From Collinsella sp. BG-O-102 (GTDB lineage Bacteria; Actinomycetota; Coriobacteriia; Coriobacteriales; Coriobacteriaceae): 57,246 nucleotides of DNA. Location: assembly GCF_023656745.1 (NCBI RefSeq), contig NZ_JAMOKO010000014.1:1-57246 (forward strand), in the 5' to 3' direction. The translations under genes and the position numbers were made by a program. Within the stretch, counting starts at the first letter, position 1. Each line of letters begins with the position of its first letter. This document shows positions 24,400-32,863 of the stretch, piece by piece. The notes under the pieces are model-generated. The model had not been told where the DNA came from. It worked only from the letters and a program-made list of their open reading frames with translations, and ran no database searches.

Positions 24400-25587
24400 G
24401 TGCAATATCGCGTTGACCCCAAAAGCGGCAACCGTATCTCGGCGTTGGGTCTGGGCTGCATGAGGTTTCCCGGTGCGCCGGGACGTCCGGATGCGAAGAC
24501 AGCCGATGCCATCATTTCCCGTGCGGTGGAGCAGGGGATTAATTATCTGGACACCGCGTATCTCTATCCCGGTAACGAGGCGTGCGTGGGCGCCTCGCTT
24601 GAGCGCTTGGGGCTGCGTGACCGGGTGTTGCTGGCGACCAAGTTGCCGCATGCTTCGTGCAAGTGCGCGGAGGATTTCGACCGGTTCTTCGATGAGCAAC
24701 TGCGGCGCCTGCGGACCGACCATATCGACTATTACCTCATGCATAACATTACCTCGCCCGCCCAGTGGGAACGTGTGGTGGCATTGGGCATTGAGGACTG
24801 GATCGCGTGTCAAAAGGCGGCGGGGCGCATTCGCCAGATTGGTTTTTCGTACCACGGCAGCGCGGTGGATTTCCTGACGATGCTTGACGCATATGACTGG
24901 GATTTTTGCCAGATACAGTACAACTATGCCGGCGAGCGTTACCAAGCGGGAACGGCAGGACTCATGGCGGCTGCGGAGCGCGGGCTCGCGGTGTTTGTGA
25001 TGGAGCCGCTGCTGGGCGGGCGTTTAGCGGGCAAGCTGCCGCCACGGGCCCGCGCTGTGCTCGATAGTGCCCGTGACCCGCATTTGCGCACTCCTGCCGC
25101 CTGGGGTCTTTCGTGGGTGTGGAATCATCCTCAGGTGACGATGCTGCTTTCGGGTATGACCGATATCGCGCAGGTGGATGAGAATTCGTCACTGGCAGAC
25201 CTCGCGTTGCCGAATTCGATGACTGCCAACCAGCTCGACACGATTGCGCGCGTGTTGATGGAGTTTGAGAAATCGAACCGTGTGCCCTGCACGGGATGCG
25301 GCTACTGCATGCCATGCCCCAAGGGTATCAACATTCCCGGCTGCTTTGCCGCCTACAACGCGAGCTATGCGCACAGCTGGTTTACGGGGCTGTCGCAATA
25401 CTTTACGGCGAGTGCGGTGCGCACGAGCGAGCCCAAGCTCGTGAGCAATTGCGTCAAGTGCGGCAAATGCGCGCGCCACTGCCCACAGCACATCGATATT
25501 CCCGAGCGTCTCGACGATGTGCGCCGACGTTTCCAGCCTGGGCCCGTAACGGCCGCGCTTAAAGCCTTTTGCAAAACGCGCCTCTGA
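24400..25587 (+). CDS. Aldo/keto reductase with C-terminal ferredoxin-like 4Fe-4S motifs
   Basis: This 395-residue protein starts at GTG 24400, giving MQYRVDPKSGNRISALGLGCMRFP, the standard start of this family. The aldo/keto reductase barrel (YLDTAYLYPGNEACVG with the catalytic Asp/Tyr) spans about 1-280. The C-terminus has two Cys clusters, CTGCGYCMPC and CVKCGKCARHC, which probably hold two 4Fe-4S clusters. Such enzymes are common in anaerobes; the substrate is unknown. The RBS ggagg lies four bases upstream. The stop codon lies inside the first copy of an 88-bp repeat. Confidence 0.9.
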   Translation: MQYRVDPKSGNRISALGLGCMRFPGAPGRPDAKTADAIISRAVEQGINYLDTAYLYPGNEACVGASLERLGLRDRVLLATKLPHASCKCAEDFDRFFDEQLRRLRTDHIDYYLMHNITSPAQWERVVALGIEDWIACQKAAGRIRQIGFSYHGSAVDFLTMLDAYDWDFCQIQYNYAGERYQAGTAGLMAAAERGLAVFVMEPLLGGRLAGKLPPRARAVLDSARDPHLRTPAAWGLSWVWNHPQVTMLLSGMTDIAQVDENSSLADLALPNSMTANQLDTIARVLMEFEKSNRVPCTGCGYCMPCPKGINIPGCFAAYNASYAHSWFTGLSQYFTASAVRTSEPKLVSNCVKCGKCARHCPQHIDIPERLDDVRRRFQPGPVTAALKAFCKTRL

Positions 25588-25669
25588 TGCCCCTTTTATA
25601 ACTTGCGGTGGAATAGTTCCTGTTTGCGGCAGAATAGGGGCCAAACAGGAACTATTCCACCGCAACTGA
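25582..25669. repeat. 88-bp palindromic repeat, copy 1
   Basis: It is a near-perfect hairpin whose arms include gcggtggaatagttcctg and its complement around the loop tgcggcagaataggggcc. It matches copy 2 at 26769-26856 at 86 of 88 bases by eye. It contains the stop codon of the upstream gene and ends just before the aaggggg RBS of the downstream oxidoreductase. Confidence 0.9.
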
Positions 25670-25680
25670 AGGGGGCTGTC

Positions 25681-26700
25681 GTGGGCCATCGGGATTCATG
25701 TGATGATTTGCGTGAGGTTCGTTGGGGCGTTTTGGGCGCTGGGCGCATTTCGCATCGATTTGCATCGTCGCTCAAGGAGGTGGACGGGGCACGGCTTGTG
25801 GCTGCCGCCGGTCGCACTCCTTCGCATGTTGAGGAGTTTTGCAGGGCGTTTTCGATTGATGCCGCGCACAGTTATGCCACAGCTGACGATAACGGCGATG
25901 CGGCTTATGATGCGTTGATTGCCGACCCCGATGTCGACGTAATCTACTTGGCTCTCCCGCATGGCATGCATGCGCGTTGGGCCTGTCGCGCGCTGCGCGC
26001 CGGAAAGGCCGTGCTGTGCGAAAAGCCGGCCGTTTTGAATGAAGAAGAGGCCCATGCGATCGCCTCCGTTTCCCGTGAGCGCGGCGTGCTGTTTATGGAG
26101 GCGATGAAAAATCGGTTTTGTCCGATGCGTACTCGCGTGAAGGGCTTGCTTGCGTCGGGCGAGCTCGGCCGTATCGTCTCGATTGAAAGCGTGCAAAAAC
26201 TCGATTATGGTGAGCCCCCTTCGAGTTATCTGCTCGACCCGTTGCAGGGTGGCTGTCTATATGACATGGGCTGCTATGCAGTCGGTTGGTTTGAGGATTT
26301 GCTCGCGGGCGCGTGCGAGGTTTCGTCCCGTGAAGTTCGCTGGCGTGACGTATCGGTCGGTCGCGTGGATTGGGCCGATGAGATCCATATGAGCGTCGGC
26401 GGCATACCCATTCATATGGCGTGCGACGGCAAAGCAGCATATGAAAGCCGCTTAACGATTGCCTGTGAGCGGGGCTCGTTGGAAATCGAGCGCCTCCATC
26501 GCCCCGAGCTCGCCCATGCGAAGTACTCCGACGGACGAATGCTCGAAATAAATGCCCCGTTTGAGGTCGATGATTTCTACGACGAAATCCAGCATGTGAC
26601 CCAGCTCATCCGGGCGGGGAAACTCGAGAGTCCCGTCATGCCCCTTGCCGCCACACAGCGCTGCGCGCGCATTATCGATGCAATCCGTCTAGCCCTCTAG
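25681..26700 (+). CDS. Gfo/Idh/MocA-family oxidoreductase
   Basis: This 339-residue protein has the Rossmann start VRWGVLGAGRISHRFASSL, then DVIYLALPHGMHARWACRAL and GKAVLCEKPAVLN with the family EKP motif. The C-terminal domain contains GGCLYDMGCYAVGW. It resembles trans-1,2-dihydrobenzene-1,2-diol dehydrogenase-like members, but the substrate cannot be told. It starts at GTG 25681 with aaggggg about five bases upstream. It is the second such enzyme in the window; the other (17312-18418) is not a close copy. Confidence 0.9.
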   Translation: MGHRDSCDDLREVRWGVLGAGRISHRFASSLKEVDGARLVAAAGRTPSHVEEFCRAFSIDAAHSYATADDNGDAAYDALIADPDVDVIYLALPHGMHARWACRALRAGKAVLCEKPAVLNEEEAHAIASVSRERGVLFMEAMKNRFCPMRTRVKGLLASGELGRIVSIESVQKLDYGEPPSSYLLDPLQGGCLYDMGCYAVGWFEDLLAGACEVSSREVRWRDVSVGRVDWADEIHMSVGGIPIHMACDGKAAYESRLTIACERGSLEIERLHRPELAHAKYSDGRMLEINAPFEVDDFYDEIQHVTQLIRAGKLESPVMPLAATQRCARIIDAIRLAL

Positions 26701-26768
26701 GACTTGGCGCTGACACGTAGGGGATCATGACGCCGGCGCCCGTAGCCGCAGTGCTTGGTGGCCCGCAT

Positions 26769-26856
26769 CTCTGATGCCCCTTTTATAAGTTGCGGTGGAA
26801 TAGTTCCTGTTTGCGGCAGAATAGGGGCCAAACAGGAACTATTTCACCGCAACTGA
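26769..26856. repeat. 88-bp palindromic repeat, copy 2
   Basis: It differs from copy 1 only at one base after ttttata and one base in the right arm. It lies 16 bases before the endonuclease IV start codon, on the same side as copy 1 relative to its gene. The 68 bases between the upstream gene and this copy show nothing else. Confidence 0.9.
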
Positions 26857-26872
26857 TGAGGGGGAGCTGGAG

Positions 26873-27739
26873 ATGCTGACGATTGGGTGTCATCTTTCGA
26901 CGACGAAGGGCTATCGGGCGATGGGGGAGACGGCGCTATCCATTGGCGCCAATACCTTTGCATTCTTTACGCGCAACCCGCGCGGCGGCAAGGCGAAAGA
27001 TCTTGACATGGATGACGTGGCGGCCCTGCGCGAGCTTATGGAGCAAAACGACTTCGGCCCACTCGTGGCGCATGCCCCCTATACCTACAACCCCTGTTCT
27101 GCCAAAGAGCGGGCGCGTGAGTTTGCCTTGGAGGCAATGGCCGAAGACTTGCAGCGTCTGGAAGCACTGCCCGGCAACTACTACAACTTTCACCCCGGCG
27201 CACATGTGGGGCAGGGGACTGATGCCGGCATTCAGATGATCGTCGACACCCTGTGCCAGGTGATGTTTGAGGGCCAGCAGACGACGGTGTTGCTCGAGAC
27301 CATGGCCGGCAAGGGCACCGAGGTGGGCCGCAGCTTTGAGGAGCTGGCGCTCATCATCGAGGGCGTTGCCGACAAGCGCCCCGAGCTGTCGGCCAAGCTG
27401 GGCGTGTGTCTGGACACCTGCCATGTGAATGACGCCGGCTATGACATCGTCTGCGATCTTGACGGTGTGCTTGACGAGTTCGATCGTGTGGTGGGTATCG
27501 AGCGCCTGCGCGCCGTGCACATCAATGACTCCAAGAATCCCTGCGGCGCCCATAAGGACCGCCACGAATGCATCGGTAAGGGCTATCTGGGTAGTGAAGA
27601 GTTTGGCGGCGGTATGCAGGTTATGCAGAATATTGTATTGAATAGCCGCTTGCGTGCGCTTCCATTCATTTTGGAGACGCCTAACGAACTTGCAGGTTAT
27701 GCAGCGGAAATTACGCTATTAAGGTCATTGCAGCAGTAA
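26873..27739 (+). CDS. nfo: Endonuclease IV (AP endonuclease)
   Basis: This 288-residue zinc enzyme of base-excision repair cuts DNA 5' to abasic sites. Typical motifs: [13 protein letters not shown] at the start, [11 protein letters not shown] (zinc His), [14 protein letters not shown] (zinc Glu), [14 protein letters not shown] (Asp/His), and [22 protein letters not shown]. Length is normal. An RBS with ggggag lies before ATG 26873. It is monocistronic, directly downstream of the palindromic repeat. Confidence 0.95.
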   Translation: MLTIGCHLSTTKGYRAMGETALSIGANTFAFFTRNPRGGKAKDLDMDDVAALRELMEQNDFGPLVAHAPYTYNPCSAKERAREFALEAMAEDLQRLEALPGNYYNFHPGAHVGQGTDAGIQMIVDTLCQVMFEGQQTTVLLETMAGKGTEVGRSFEELALIIEGVADKRPELSAKLGVCLDTCHVNDAGYDIVCDLDGVLDEFDRVVGIERLRAVHINDSKNPCGAHKDRHECIGKGYLGSEEFGGGMQVMQNIVLNSRLRALPFILETPNELAGYAAEITLLRSLQQ

Positions 27740-27800
27740 TGACTGTCACAAAGTGGAGTGTTCCATTCACGTTATGGGTTTGTTTCAATCAGTTTTCTAA

Positions 27801-27829
27801 TTGCAGTTTCGCATTTACGGGTGCATAAT
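27801..27829 (+). promoter_or_regulatory. Candidate promoter of the amino-acid ABC operon
   Basis: TTGCAG (27801-27806) and CATAAT (27824-27829) lie 17 bases apart, 58 bases before the start of the binding-protein gene. Confidence 0.45.
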
Positions 27830-27886
27830 ATCCAACAGTTTTTGCAGACCTCTGAATCAAACGGGGTCACCGGAAGGAGACTGATT

Positions 27887-28747
27887 ATGAAGCTGAAGAA
27901 GCTTGGCGCATTTGCCGCCACGGGCGCCATGGCGATCGCCCTTGCACTGACGGGCTGCGGCTCGTCCAACGCCACCTCTGGTTCTGATGCCGGTTCCAGC
28001 AGCTCTGACGACGCTAAGGTCGAGAAGGTCGACGGCTCCAAGGAGTACGCGCTCGTCAAGGACGGTACGCTGACCGTCGGCACCTCTGCCGAGTACGCTC
28101 CGTTTGAGTACAAGGATGACAACGGCGATTATCAGGGCTTTGACCTTGAGCTCATCAAGGCTATCGGCGACAAGCTGGGCCTGGATGTCGAGTACGTCAA
28201 CAATGACTTTGACACGCTGGTTCCGGGCGTCGCTTCGGGCGCTAAGTACGACGTCTCCATCGCGGCTATCACCGACACGCCCGAGCGTGAGAAGGAAGTC
28301 ACTTTCTCCGATTCCTACTACATGGACGATCAGGCTATCGTGACCAAGGTCGATAACACCGACATCACGGCCGACAACTACAGCGAGAAGCTCAACAACG
28401 CCGACGCTACCATCATCGTTCAGTCTGGCTCGACCGCCGAGTCCTTTGCCCAGGAGAACTTCCCCAAGGCCAAGATCGTCCCCTACAAGGACGCTACCGA
28501 GTGCTTCAGCGCCCTGCAGTCCGATAAGGGCGACGCCGTAGTCACCAACCGCTCCGTTGCCAGCCAGCTGACCGCCGAGCAGTTCAACACCTGCCAGACC
28601 ATCAAGCAGATCAGCACCGGCGAGGAGTACGCCATCGCCATCAACCAGGGCAACACCAAGCTCAAGGACGACATCAACCAGGCCATCAAGGACCTGACCG
28701 ACGACGGTACCGTCGACGCCCTCATGGCTAAGTACAACATCAAGTAA
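27887..28747 (+). CDS. Polar amino-acid ABC transporter substrate-binding lipoprotein
   Basis: This 286-residue lipoprotein has a lipobox ALTGC (Cys about 23) followed by a Ser/Asp-rich linker. The SBP_bac_3 fold follows (LTVGTSAEYAPFEYKDDNGDYQGFDLELIKAIGDKLG). It captures polar amino acids outside the membrane and hands them to the permease encoded next. The specific ligand cannot be read. The start is ATG 27887 with ggaagga upstream. A hairpin between this gene and the permease could make it the most abundant product of the operon. Confidence 0.93.
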   Translation: MKLKKLGAFAATGAMAIALALTGCGSSNATSGSDAGSSSSDDAKVEKVDGSKEYALVKDGTLTVGTSAEYAPFEYKDDNGDYQGFDLELIKAIGDKLGLDVEYVNNDFDTLVPGVASGAKYDVSIAAITDTPEREKEVTFSDSYYMDDQAIVTKVDNTDITADNYSEKLNNADATIIVQSGSTAESFAQENFPKAKIVPYKDATECFSALQSDKGDAVVTNRSVASQLTAEQFNTCQTIKQISTGEEYAIAINQGNTKLKDDINQAIKDLTDDGTVDALMAKYNIK

Positions 28748-28768
28748 AATAGCTACTTGATTGCGTGT

Positions 28769-28799
28769 AGGCCCTTTCCGTTTTGCGGAGAGGGCCTTT
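28769..28799 (+). terminator. Intra-operon hairpin after the binding protein
   Basis: The arms aggccct…ccg and cgg…agggcct have a short tail with few T. It probably attenuates or stabilises rather than fully terminates. Confidence 0.5.
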
Positions 28800-28864
28800 G
28801 CGCTTCTCTTGACGGAGAGTGCTTCCGTCTCGTTTTGCCGGCAACTTCTACGATAGGAGCCACC

Positions 28865-30226
28865 TTGTCTCGATTGAACGAAGGGGCTGCGGAGCAGCGT
28901 TTTCCACTGCCCGCCTTGCTCCAAAAGCTAGCCTGCGCCATGGCCGTGGCGCTCGCGCTGGTGTGCGCGGGGGCATATGCGCCCACGACCGCCCAGGCGC
29001 TTGAGACCGCAAAGATTACCGCCCGACCCAACACCGGTTCGGGCAGCGCTGTGGTCGGCGGCACCGAGACGCGCATTACCTGGGAGGTCCAGGCCGATGC
29101 CGACGAGGAACTGAGTGGTCTTTCGCTGACGTTTGCCGATGGCACGACCTTTGGTGCGGACGACACACGTCTGACGATGCTCTCGGGCGATGACCTTATG
29201 GACCGTACGCCCATGAAGCCTACGTGCAAGGTCGACGGCCAGACGCTCAAGATCGATTTTGGCGAGACGGCGCCCGCTGGCGGCTATTTCCGTGTCGAGG
29301 TCTACGGCGTGACCTTCCCCGTCGAGGGCGGCGACGAGGCCTTTAGCGGTACCTATACGCTCGCCGATGGTTCGACCAAGAAGATCTCCAAGATTCCATC
29401 GGTGGAGATCAAGGGCGTGACGGCATTCGATAACTCCCTGGCCGACCTTAAGGAGCAGCCGTGGGTCGAGGCATGGAATTCCAACATGTTCCTTCGCCTG
29501 TTCCTGAACCCGGTCATTTTGGTCCAGAGCCTGCCGATCGTCTTTAAGGGCTTCCTTATGTCGCTCTCGATCGTGCTCGTGGCGTTTCCGCTGGCCATTC
29601 CCTTTGGCTTTGCGCTGTCGCTCATGCGCATCTCCAAGTCGCGCATCCTGCGTTGCCTTGCCGGCATCTATGTGAATATCATTCGTGGTACGCCGGCGTT
29701 CCTGCAGATCTACATCGCGTTCTTTGGCCTGCCGCTTGCCGGCGTCAAGGTTGACGACTATGTGCTGGGCGTTATCGTCATGGCCATGAACTCGTCCGCC
29801 TACCTGTGCGAGATCTTCCGCGCCGGTATTCAGTCGATCCCCAAGGGCCAGAACGAGGCCGCGCGCTCGCTAGGCATGAACGCCTTCCAGACGCTGCTCT
29901 ACGTCATGATTCCGCAGACGTTCCGCAATGTCCTGCCCACGCTGACCAGCGAGTTCATCCTGCTCTACAAGGATACGTCGCTGCTCGCCGCCGTGGGCGT
30001 GGTTGAGATCGTCATGAACGCTCGCACCATCGTGGCCACGACGGGCTCCATCACGCCGTATGTGGTTGCCGCCCTGTTCTATCTGGTCATTACCCTGCCG
30101 CTTGCGCGCTTGGTGAGCGGTCTTGAGGCGAGGCTTCTGGGGACGGCCGAAACTAAGAAGAAGCGTCCCACCAAGAGCGCCGGACAGGTTGTCGCGACGC
30201 CCGCCGATCATATCGCCGGTCTGTAA
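28865..30226 (+). CDS. Amino-acid ABC transporter permease with extracellular N-terminal domain
   Basis: This 453-residue protein is a fusion. Residues about 1-45 form a signal peptide (LACAMAVALALVCAGAYAPTTAQA). Residues about 46-200 form a β-rich extracytoplasmic domain (GSGSAVVGGTETRITWEVQA). Residues about 235-430 are a HisM/GlnP-type permease with the EAA loop IPKGQNEAARSLGMNAFQTL. Usual permeases of this family have about 220 residues and no such extension. It starts at TTG 28865 with aggag five bases upstream. The ATPase follows 12 bases downstream. The extra domain could bind substrate or interact with the cell wall. Confidence 0.88.
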   Translation: MSRLNEGAAEQRFPLPALLQKLACAMAVALALVCAGAYAPTTAQALETAKITARPNTGSGSAVVGGTETRITWEVQADADEELSGLSLTFADGTTFGADDTRLTMLSGDDLMDRTPMKPTCKVDGQTLKIDFGETAPAGGYFRVEVYGVTFPVEGGDEAFSGTYTLADGSTKKISKIPSVEIKGVTAFDNSLADLKEQPWVEAWNSNMFLRLFLNPVILVQSLPIVFKGFLMSLSIVLVAFPLAIPFGFALSLMRISKSRILRCLAGIYVNIIRGTPAFLQIYIAFFGLPLAGVKVDDYVLGVIVMAMNSSAYLCEIFRAGIQSIPKGQNEAARSLGMNAFQTLLYVMIPQTFRNVLPTLTSEFILLYKDTSLLAAVGVVEIVMNARTIVATTGSITPYVVAALFYLVITLPLARLVSGLEARLLGTAETKKKRPTKSAGQVVATPADHIAGL

Positions 30227-30238
30227 GGAGGTTCTATC

Positions 30239-30991
30239 ATGAGCGAAACCAATAACTCGAACGAGGTCGTCGTCAGCATCAAGAATCTCCAGAAGGCCTT
30301 TGGCGATAACGTGGTCCTGCGCGACATCGATCTGGATGTGCACAAGGGTGAGGTCGTTGTGGTCTTGGGCCCCTCGGGCTCGGGCAAGTCGACGATGCTT
30401 CGCTGCATTAACCGTCTTGAGGAGCCCACGAGTGGTTCGATTGTCGTCGAGGGCGTGGATGTGTGCGCCAAGGGCGTCGACCTCAATAAGGTACGTACGC
30501 ACTTGGGCATGGTGTTTCAGCAGTTCAATTTGTTCCCGCACCTGTCAGTCAAAAAGAACGTCATGCTCGCGCAGCAAAAGGTGCTCAAGCGCAGCAAGGA
30601 AGAGGCCGAAAAGATTGCCGTCGAGGAGCTGACCAAGGTCGGTCTTGCCGAGCGTATCGACTTTATGCCGAGCCAGCTTTCGGGCGGTCAGCAGCAGCGC
30701 GTGGCCATCGCCCGTGCCCTGTCGATGAACCCTCACGTCATGCTCTTTGACGAGGCTACGTCGGCGCTCGACCCCGAGCTCGTCCGCGACGTTCTGGGTG
30801 TCATGCGCGACCTGGCACGCGACGGCATGACCATGATCGTCGTGACGCACGAGATGGGCTTTGCCCGCGACGTCGCCGACCGCGTTGTCTTTATGGACGG
30901 CGGCGTTATCGTGGAGGAGGGCACGCCGAGCGAGGTTTTCGACCATCCCAAGAGCGAACGCACCAAGGCGTTTTTGGGCAATATCTCGTAG
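30239..30991 (+). CDS. Polar amino-acid ABC transporter ATP-binding protein
   Basis: This 250-residue ATPase powers the transporter. It has Walker [10 protein letters not shown], signature [15 protein letters not shown], Walker [13 protein letters not shown] and H-loop VTHEM. The Q-loop [11 protein letters not shown] is typical of the GlnQ/HisP group. RBS aaggagg lies eight bases upstream. It is the last gene of the three-gene operon, and a strong terminator follows at 31020. Confidence 0.95.
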   Translation: MSETNNSNEVVVSIKNLQKAFGDNVVLRDIDLDVHKGEVVVVLGPSGSGKSTMLRCINRLEEPTSGSIVVEGVDVCAKGVDLNKVRTHLGMVFQQFNLFPHLSVKKNVMLAQQKVLKRSKEEAEKIAVEELTKVGLAERIDFMPSQLSGGQQQRVAIARALSMNPHVMLFDEATSALDPELVRDVLGVMRDLARDGMTMIVVTHEMGFARDVADRVVFMDGGVIVEEGTPSEVFDHPKSERTKAFLGNIS

Positions 30992-31019
30992 CCGCTTTAT
31001 ATGACTGACATAGCAGAAA

Positions 31020-31053
31020 ACGGGAGCCGGATGTGATCCGGCTCCCGTTTTTG
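31020..31053 (+). terminator. Terminator of the amino-acid ABC operon
   Basis: The stem acgggagccggat/atccggctcccgt with a gtg loop is followed by ttttt. Confidence 0.93.
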
Positions 31054-31108
31054 TTGGGACGCGAATGTGTTTTGGTGCAGAGCGCGTTACGGGCGGAGCT
31101 CATTGCCG

Positions 31109-31528
31109 CTAGGCGAGCTCGGCTCCAAGGGCGCGGCAGGCCGCCTCGCCCTCATCGTCGGGGGCGTCGTAGCAGATGACGGAATCGACGACGTTAACAC
31201 CCGCCTCGTCGGCGTCCGCCTTCCAGTTGTCCATCCATTCGCCCTCGGCCCACGAATAAGAGCCAAAGAGGACGACCTTCTTGTCGCCGAGAGTCTCCTT
31301 GACCTCGTTCCACATCGGCTGGAACTCATCGTACTCGAGTTCCTCGGAGCCCATGGCGGGGCAGCCGAAGGCGAAGGCGTCGTAGTCGGCGGCCCTGTCG
31401 GTAGAGAAGTCGGCGCAGGGGATGACCTCAGTTTCGGCACCCGCGGACGTGGTGCCTTCGGCGACGAGATTTGCCATGGCCTCGGTATTGCCCGTGCCGC
31501 TCCAATAGACGACGGCGATCTTGCTCAT
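31109..31528 (-). CDS. Flavodoxin
   Basis: This 139-residue electron carrier has the FMN phosphate-binding loop VYWSGTGNTEAMANLV at the N-terminus and the FGCPAMGSEELE and FGSYSWAEGEWMD loops that contact the isoalloxazine ring. Flavodoxins replace ferredoxin under iron limitation. RBS aaagga lies upstream. It follows the DUF3793 gene with a 46-base gap, in one operon behind a palindromic operator. Confidence 0.93.
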   Translation of the reverse strand: MSKIAVVYWSGTGNTEAMANLVAEGTTSAGAETEVIPCADFSTDRAADYDAFAFGCPAMGSEELEYDEFQPMWNEVKETLGDKKVVLFGSYSWAEGEWMDNWKADADEAGVNVVDSVICYDAPDDEGEAACRALGAELA

Positions 31529-31574
31529 GTTGAGTCCTTTCAGTTGTGCGGCAGGTTGCCGCGGCTTCTATGTT

Positions 31575-32279
31575 CTATCGGGTTGCCTGGGCAAGTTGCG
31601 CCAAGCTGCAGCCCTGCTGATAGACAAAGGTGAGGTATTGAGTGCAAGCGCGGTAGGCGTCAAACATCGCAAGCGCTTGCTCGACATTCGTGTAGACCTT
31701 CCAAGCTCCAAAGACCTTGTAGTTCTCGCCGCGCTGGACGATAAACTCGCGCACATCGTCGTAGGGATATCCGAGGAAGTAGCCTATTTCGTGCGGAAAC
31801 TCGCAGGTGCAGTCGTTGCTGCAGCTAGCTTGCTGGGGTAGTGCGCATCGAGTCTGGCTACAGGCGCATTCCGCGACGTTATTGCTCGCGAGCGTGATGC
31901 GTGATGCCAAATGCACAAGGCATGTCGAAAGGTCTTTCGTGTCGTAGCCTTCCGAGGCGAGCGCCGTTTGGGCGCGAGGGTCTGCGAAATAGGTGGTGAG
32001 GCTTTTGGCTCGGTACATATACACGAGCGCTCCGCAGGGCCGCCAGACCAAAACACTCAGGTGGATACCGAACGGGTCAAGCTCGCGATTGCACTGGGCG
32101 ATAACGTTGAGCAGGCGTGCTCGGCGCTCTGCGATGGTTTCGGTTGCGACCGAGCCGTCCCCGTGGGCGTAGGTGCCTGGATAGGTAAAGAGCGATGCCG
32201 GCTTGATGCCCGCGAGCGTGGGAGAGCAGTTGCGCACGACTGCCGCCTGAAACGTTGGGATGTCTATGGTTCGAGTCAC
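31575..32279 (-). CDS. DUF3793-family protein
   Basis: This 234-residue cytoplasmic protein has the pattern of DUF3793: SPTLAGIKPASLFTY near the N-terminus, then FGIHLSVLVWRPCGALVYMY and CEFPHEIGYFLGYPYDDVREFI. The family is of unknown function and is often found beside flavodoxin genes in anaerobes, as here. A Cys-rich stretch (ECACSQTRC…CSNDCTC) could bind metal. It starts at GTG 32279 with aaggag five bases upstream. A metal- or iron-linked role is inferred from the operon and operator. Confidence 0.82.
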   Translation of the reverse strand: MTRTIDIPTFQAAVVRNCSPTLAGIKPASLFTYPGTYAHGDGSVATETIAERRARLLNVIAQCNRELDPFGIHLSVLVWRPCGALVYMYRAKSLTTYFADPRAQTALASEGYDTKDLSTCLVHLASRITLASNNVAECACSQTRCALPQQASCSNDCTCEFPHEIGYFLGYPYDDVREFIVQRGENYKVFGAWKVYTNVEQALAMFDAYRACTQYLTFVYQQGCSLAQLAQATR

Positions 32280-32302
32280 GGCGCTCCTTACGGATCTAAA
32301 CT

Positions 32303-32345
32303 GTTAGCCTAGGAAAACTTATACACGAAAGTAAGCCATGGTCAA
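32303..32345 (-). promoter_or_regulatory. Promoter and palindromic operator of the DUF3793-flavodoxin operon
   Basis: On the minus strand TTGACC (32345-32340) and TATAAG (32323-32318) have a 16-base spacer. A dyad GTTnnCCTAGGnnAAC (32303-32318) overlaps the -10 and start region. The site loosely resembles DtxR/IdeR iron boxes (TTAGG..AGCCTAA). Iron-dependent repression of a flavodoxin operon would make sense but is inferred. Confidence 0.5.
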
Positions 32346-32371
32346 CAAAAAAGTTTGAAGAGGGAAACTAA

Positions 32372-32424
32372 TTGACCGAACGGACATGAATTTGGGTTAA
32401 GATGGGGACACCCCATGGGGGTAT
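32372..32424 (+). promoter_or_regulatory. Promoter with CsoR-like operator before the HMA gene
   Basis: TTGACC (32372-32377) and GTTAAG (32396-32401) have an 18-base spacer. Seven bases after the -10 begins acaccccatgggggtat (32408-32424), built around the perfect palindrome ccccatgggg. C/G-run palindromes ending in TAT resemble copper-sensing CsoR operators. No csoR gene is in the window. Confidence 0.5.
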
Positions 32425-32453
32425 CTAGATAGTGCTACTTGAAAGGGGAACGC

Positions 32454-32837
32454 ATGAGTGACTTGCTCAACCCTGCGAATCTCATCGTGCTGGCCGTCAT
32501 TGCCGTCGGCATGTTTTTTGGACTGCGTCGCATTGCCGCTTCGACACACGGGAAGAGTTGCTGCAGCGATGGTGCGAGCGGCAAGAAGGCCAAAAAGGTT
32601 GTTGTGGTGGATACCGATGCATCGCACTATCCCTATAGCGATGAGCTGCTCATCGGCGGCATGAGCTGTGACGGCTGCGCTCAGAACGTGGCCAATGCCC
32701 TCAATGCGCTGGACGGCGTGTGGGCAACGGTGACGTATGCGGATCACACGGCACGTGTGCGCTCTAAACAGCCGGTTGATCGTGGTGTTCTCGAGACGGC
32801 CGTGAAAGACGCGGGCTACTACGTCATGACGCTGTAA
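32454..32837 (+). CDS. Membrane-anchored heavy-metal-associated (HMA) protein
   Basis: This 127-residue protein has one N-terminal transmembrane helix (about 7-25), a short Cys-containing linker (KSCCSDG), and an HMA domain at about 60-127 with the metal motif GGMSCDGCAQNVANALNAL (CxxC). HMA domains bind Cu(I) or similar soft metals and pass them to transporters. RBS gaaagggg lies upstream. The gene stands alone behind a CsoR-like site; no copper ATPase is adjacent. Confidence 0.85.
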   Translation: MSDLLNPANLIVLAVIAVGMFFGLRRIAASTHGKSCCSDGASGKKAKKVVVVDTDASHYPYSDELLIGGMSCDGCAQNVANALNALDGVWATVTYADHTARVRSKQPVDRGVLETAVKDAGYYVMTL

Positions 32838-32863
32838 GCGCCGCCCTGGATGCGCTTCCTTGG

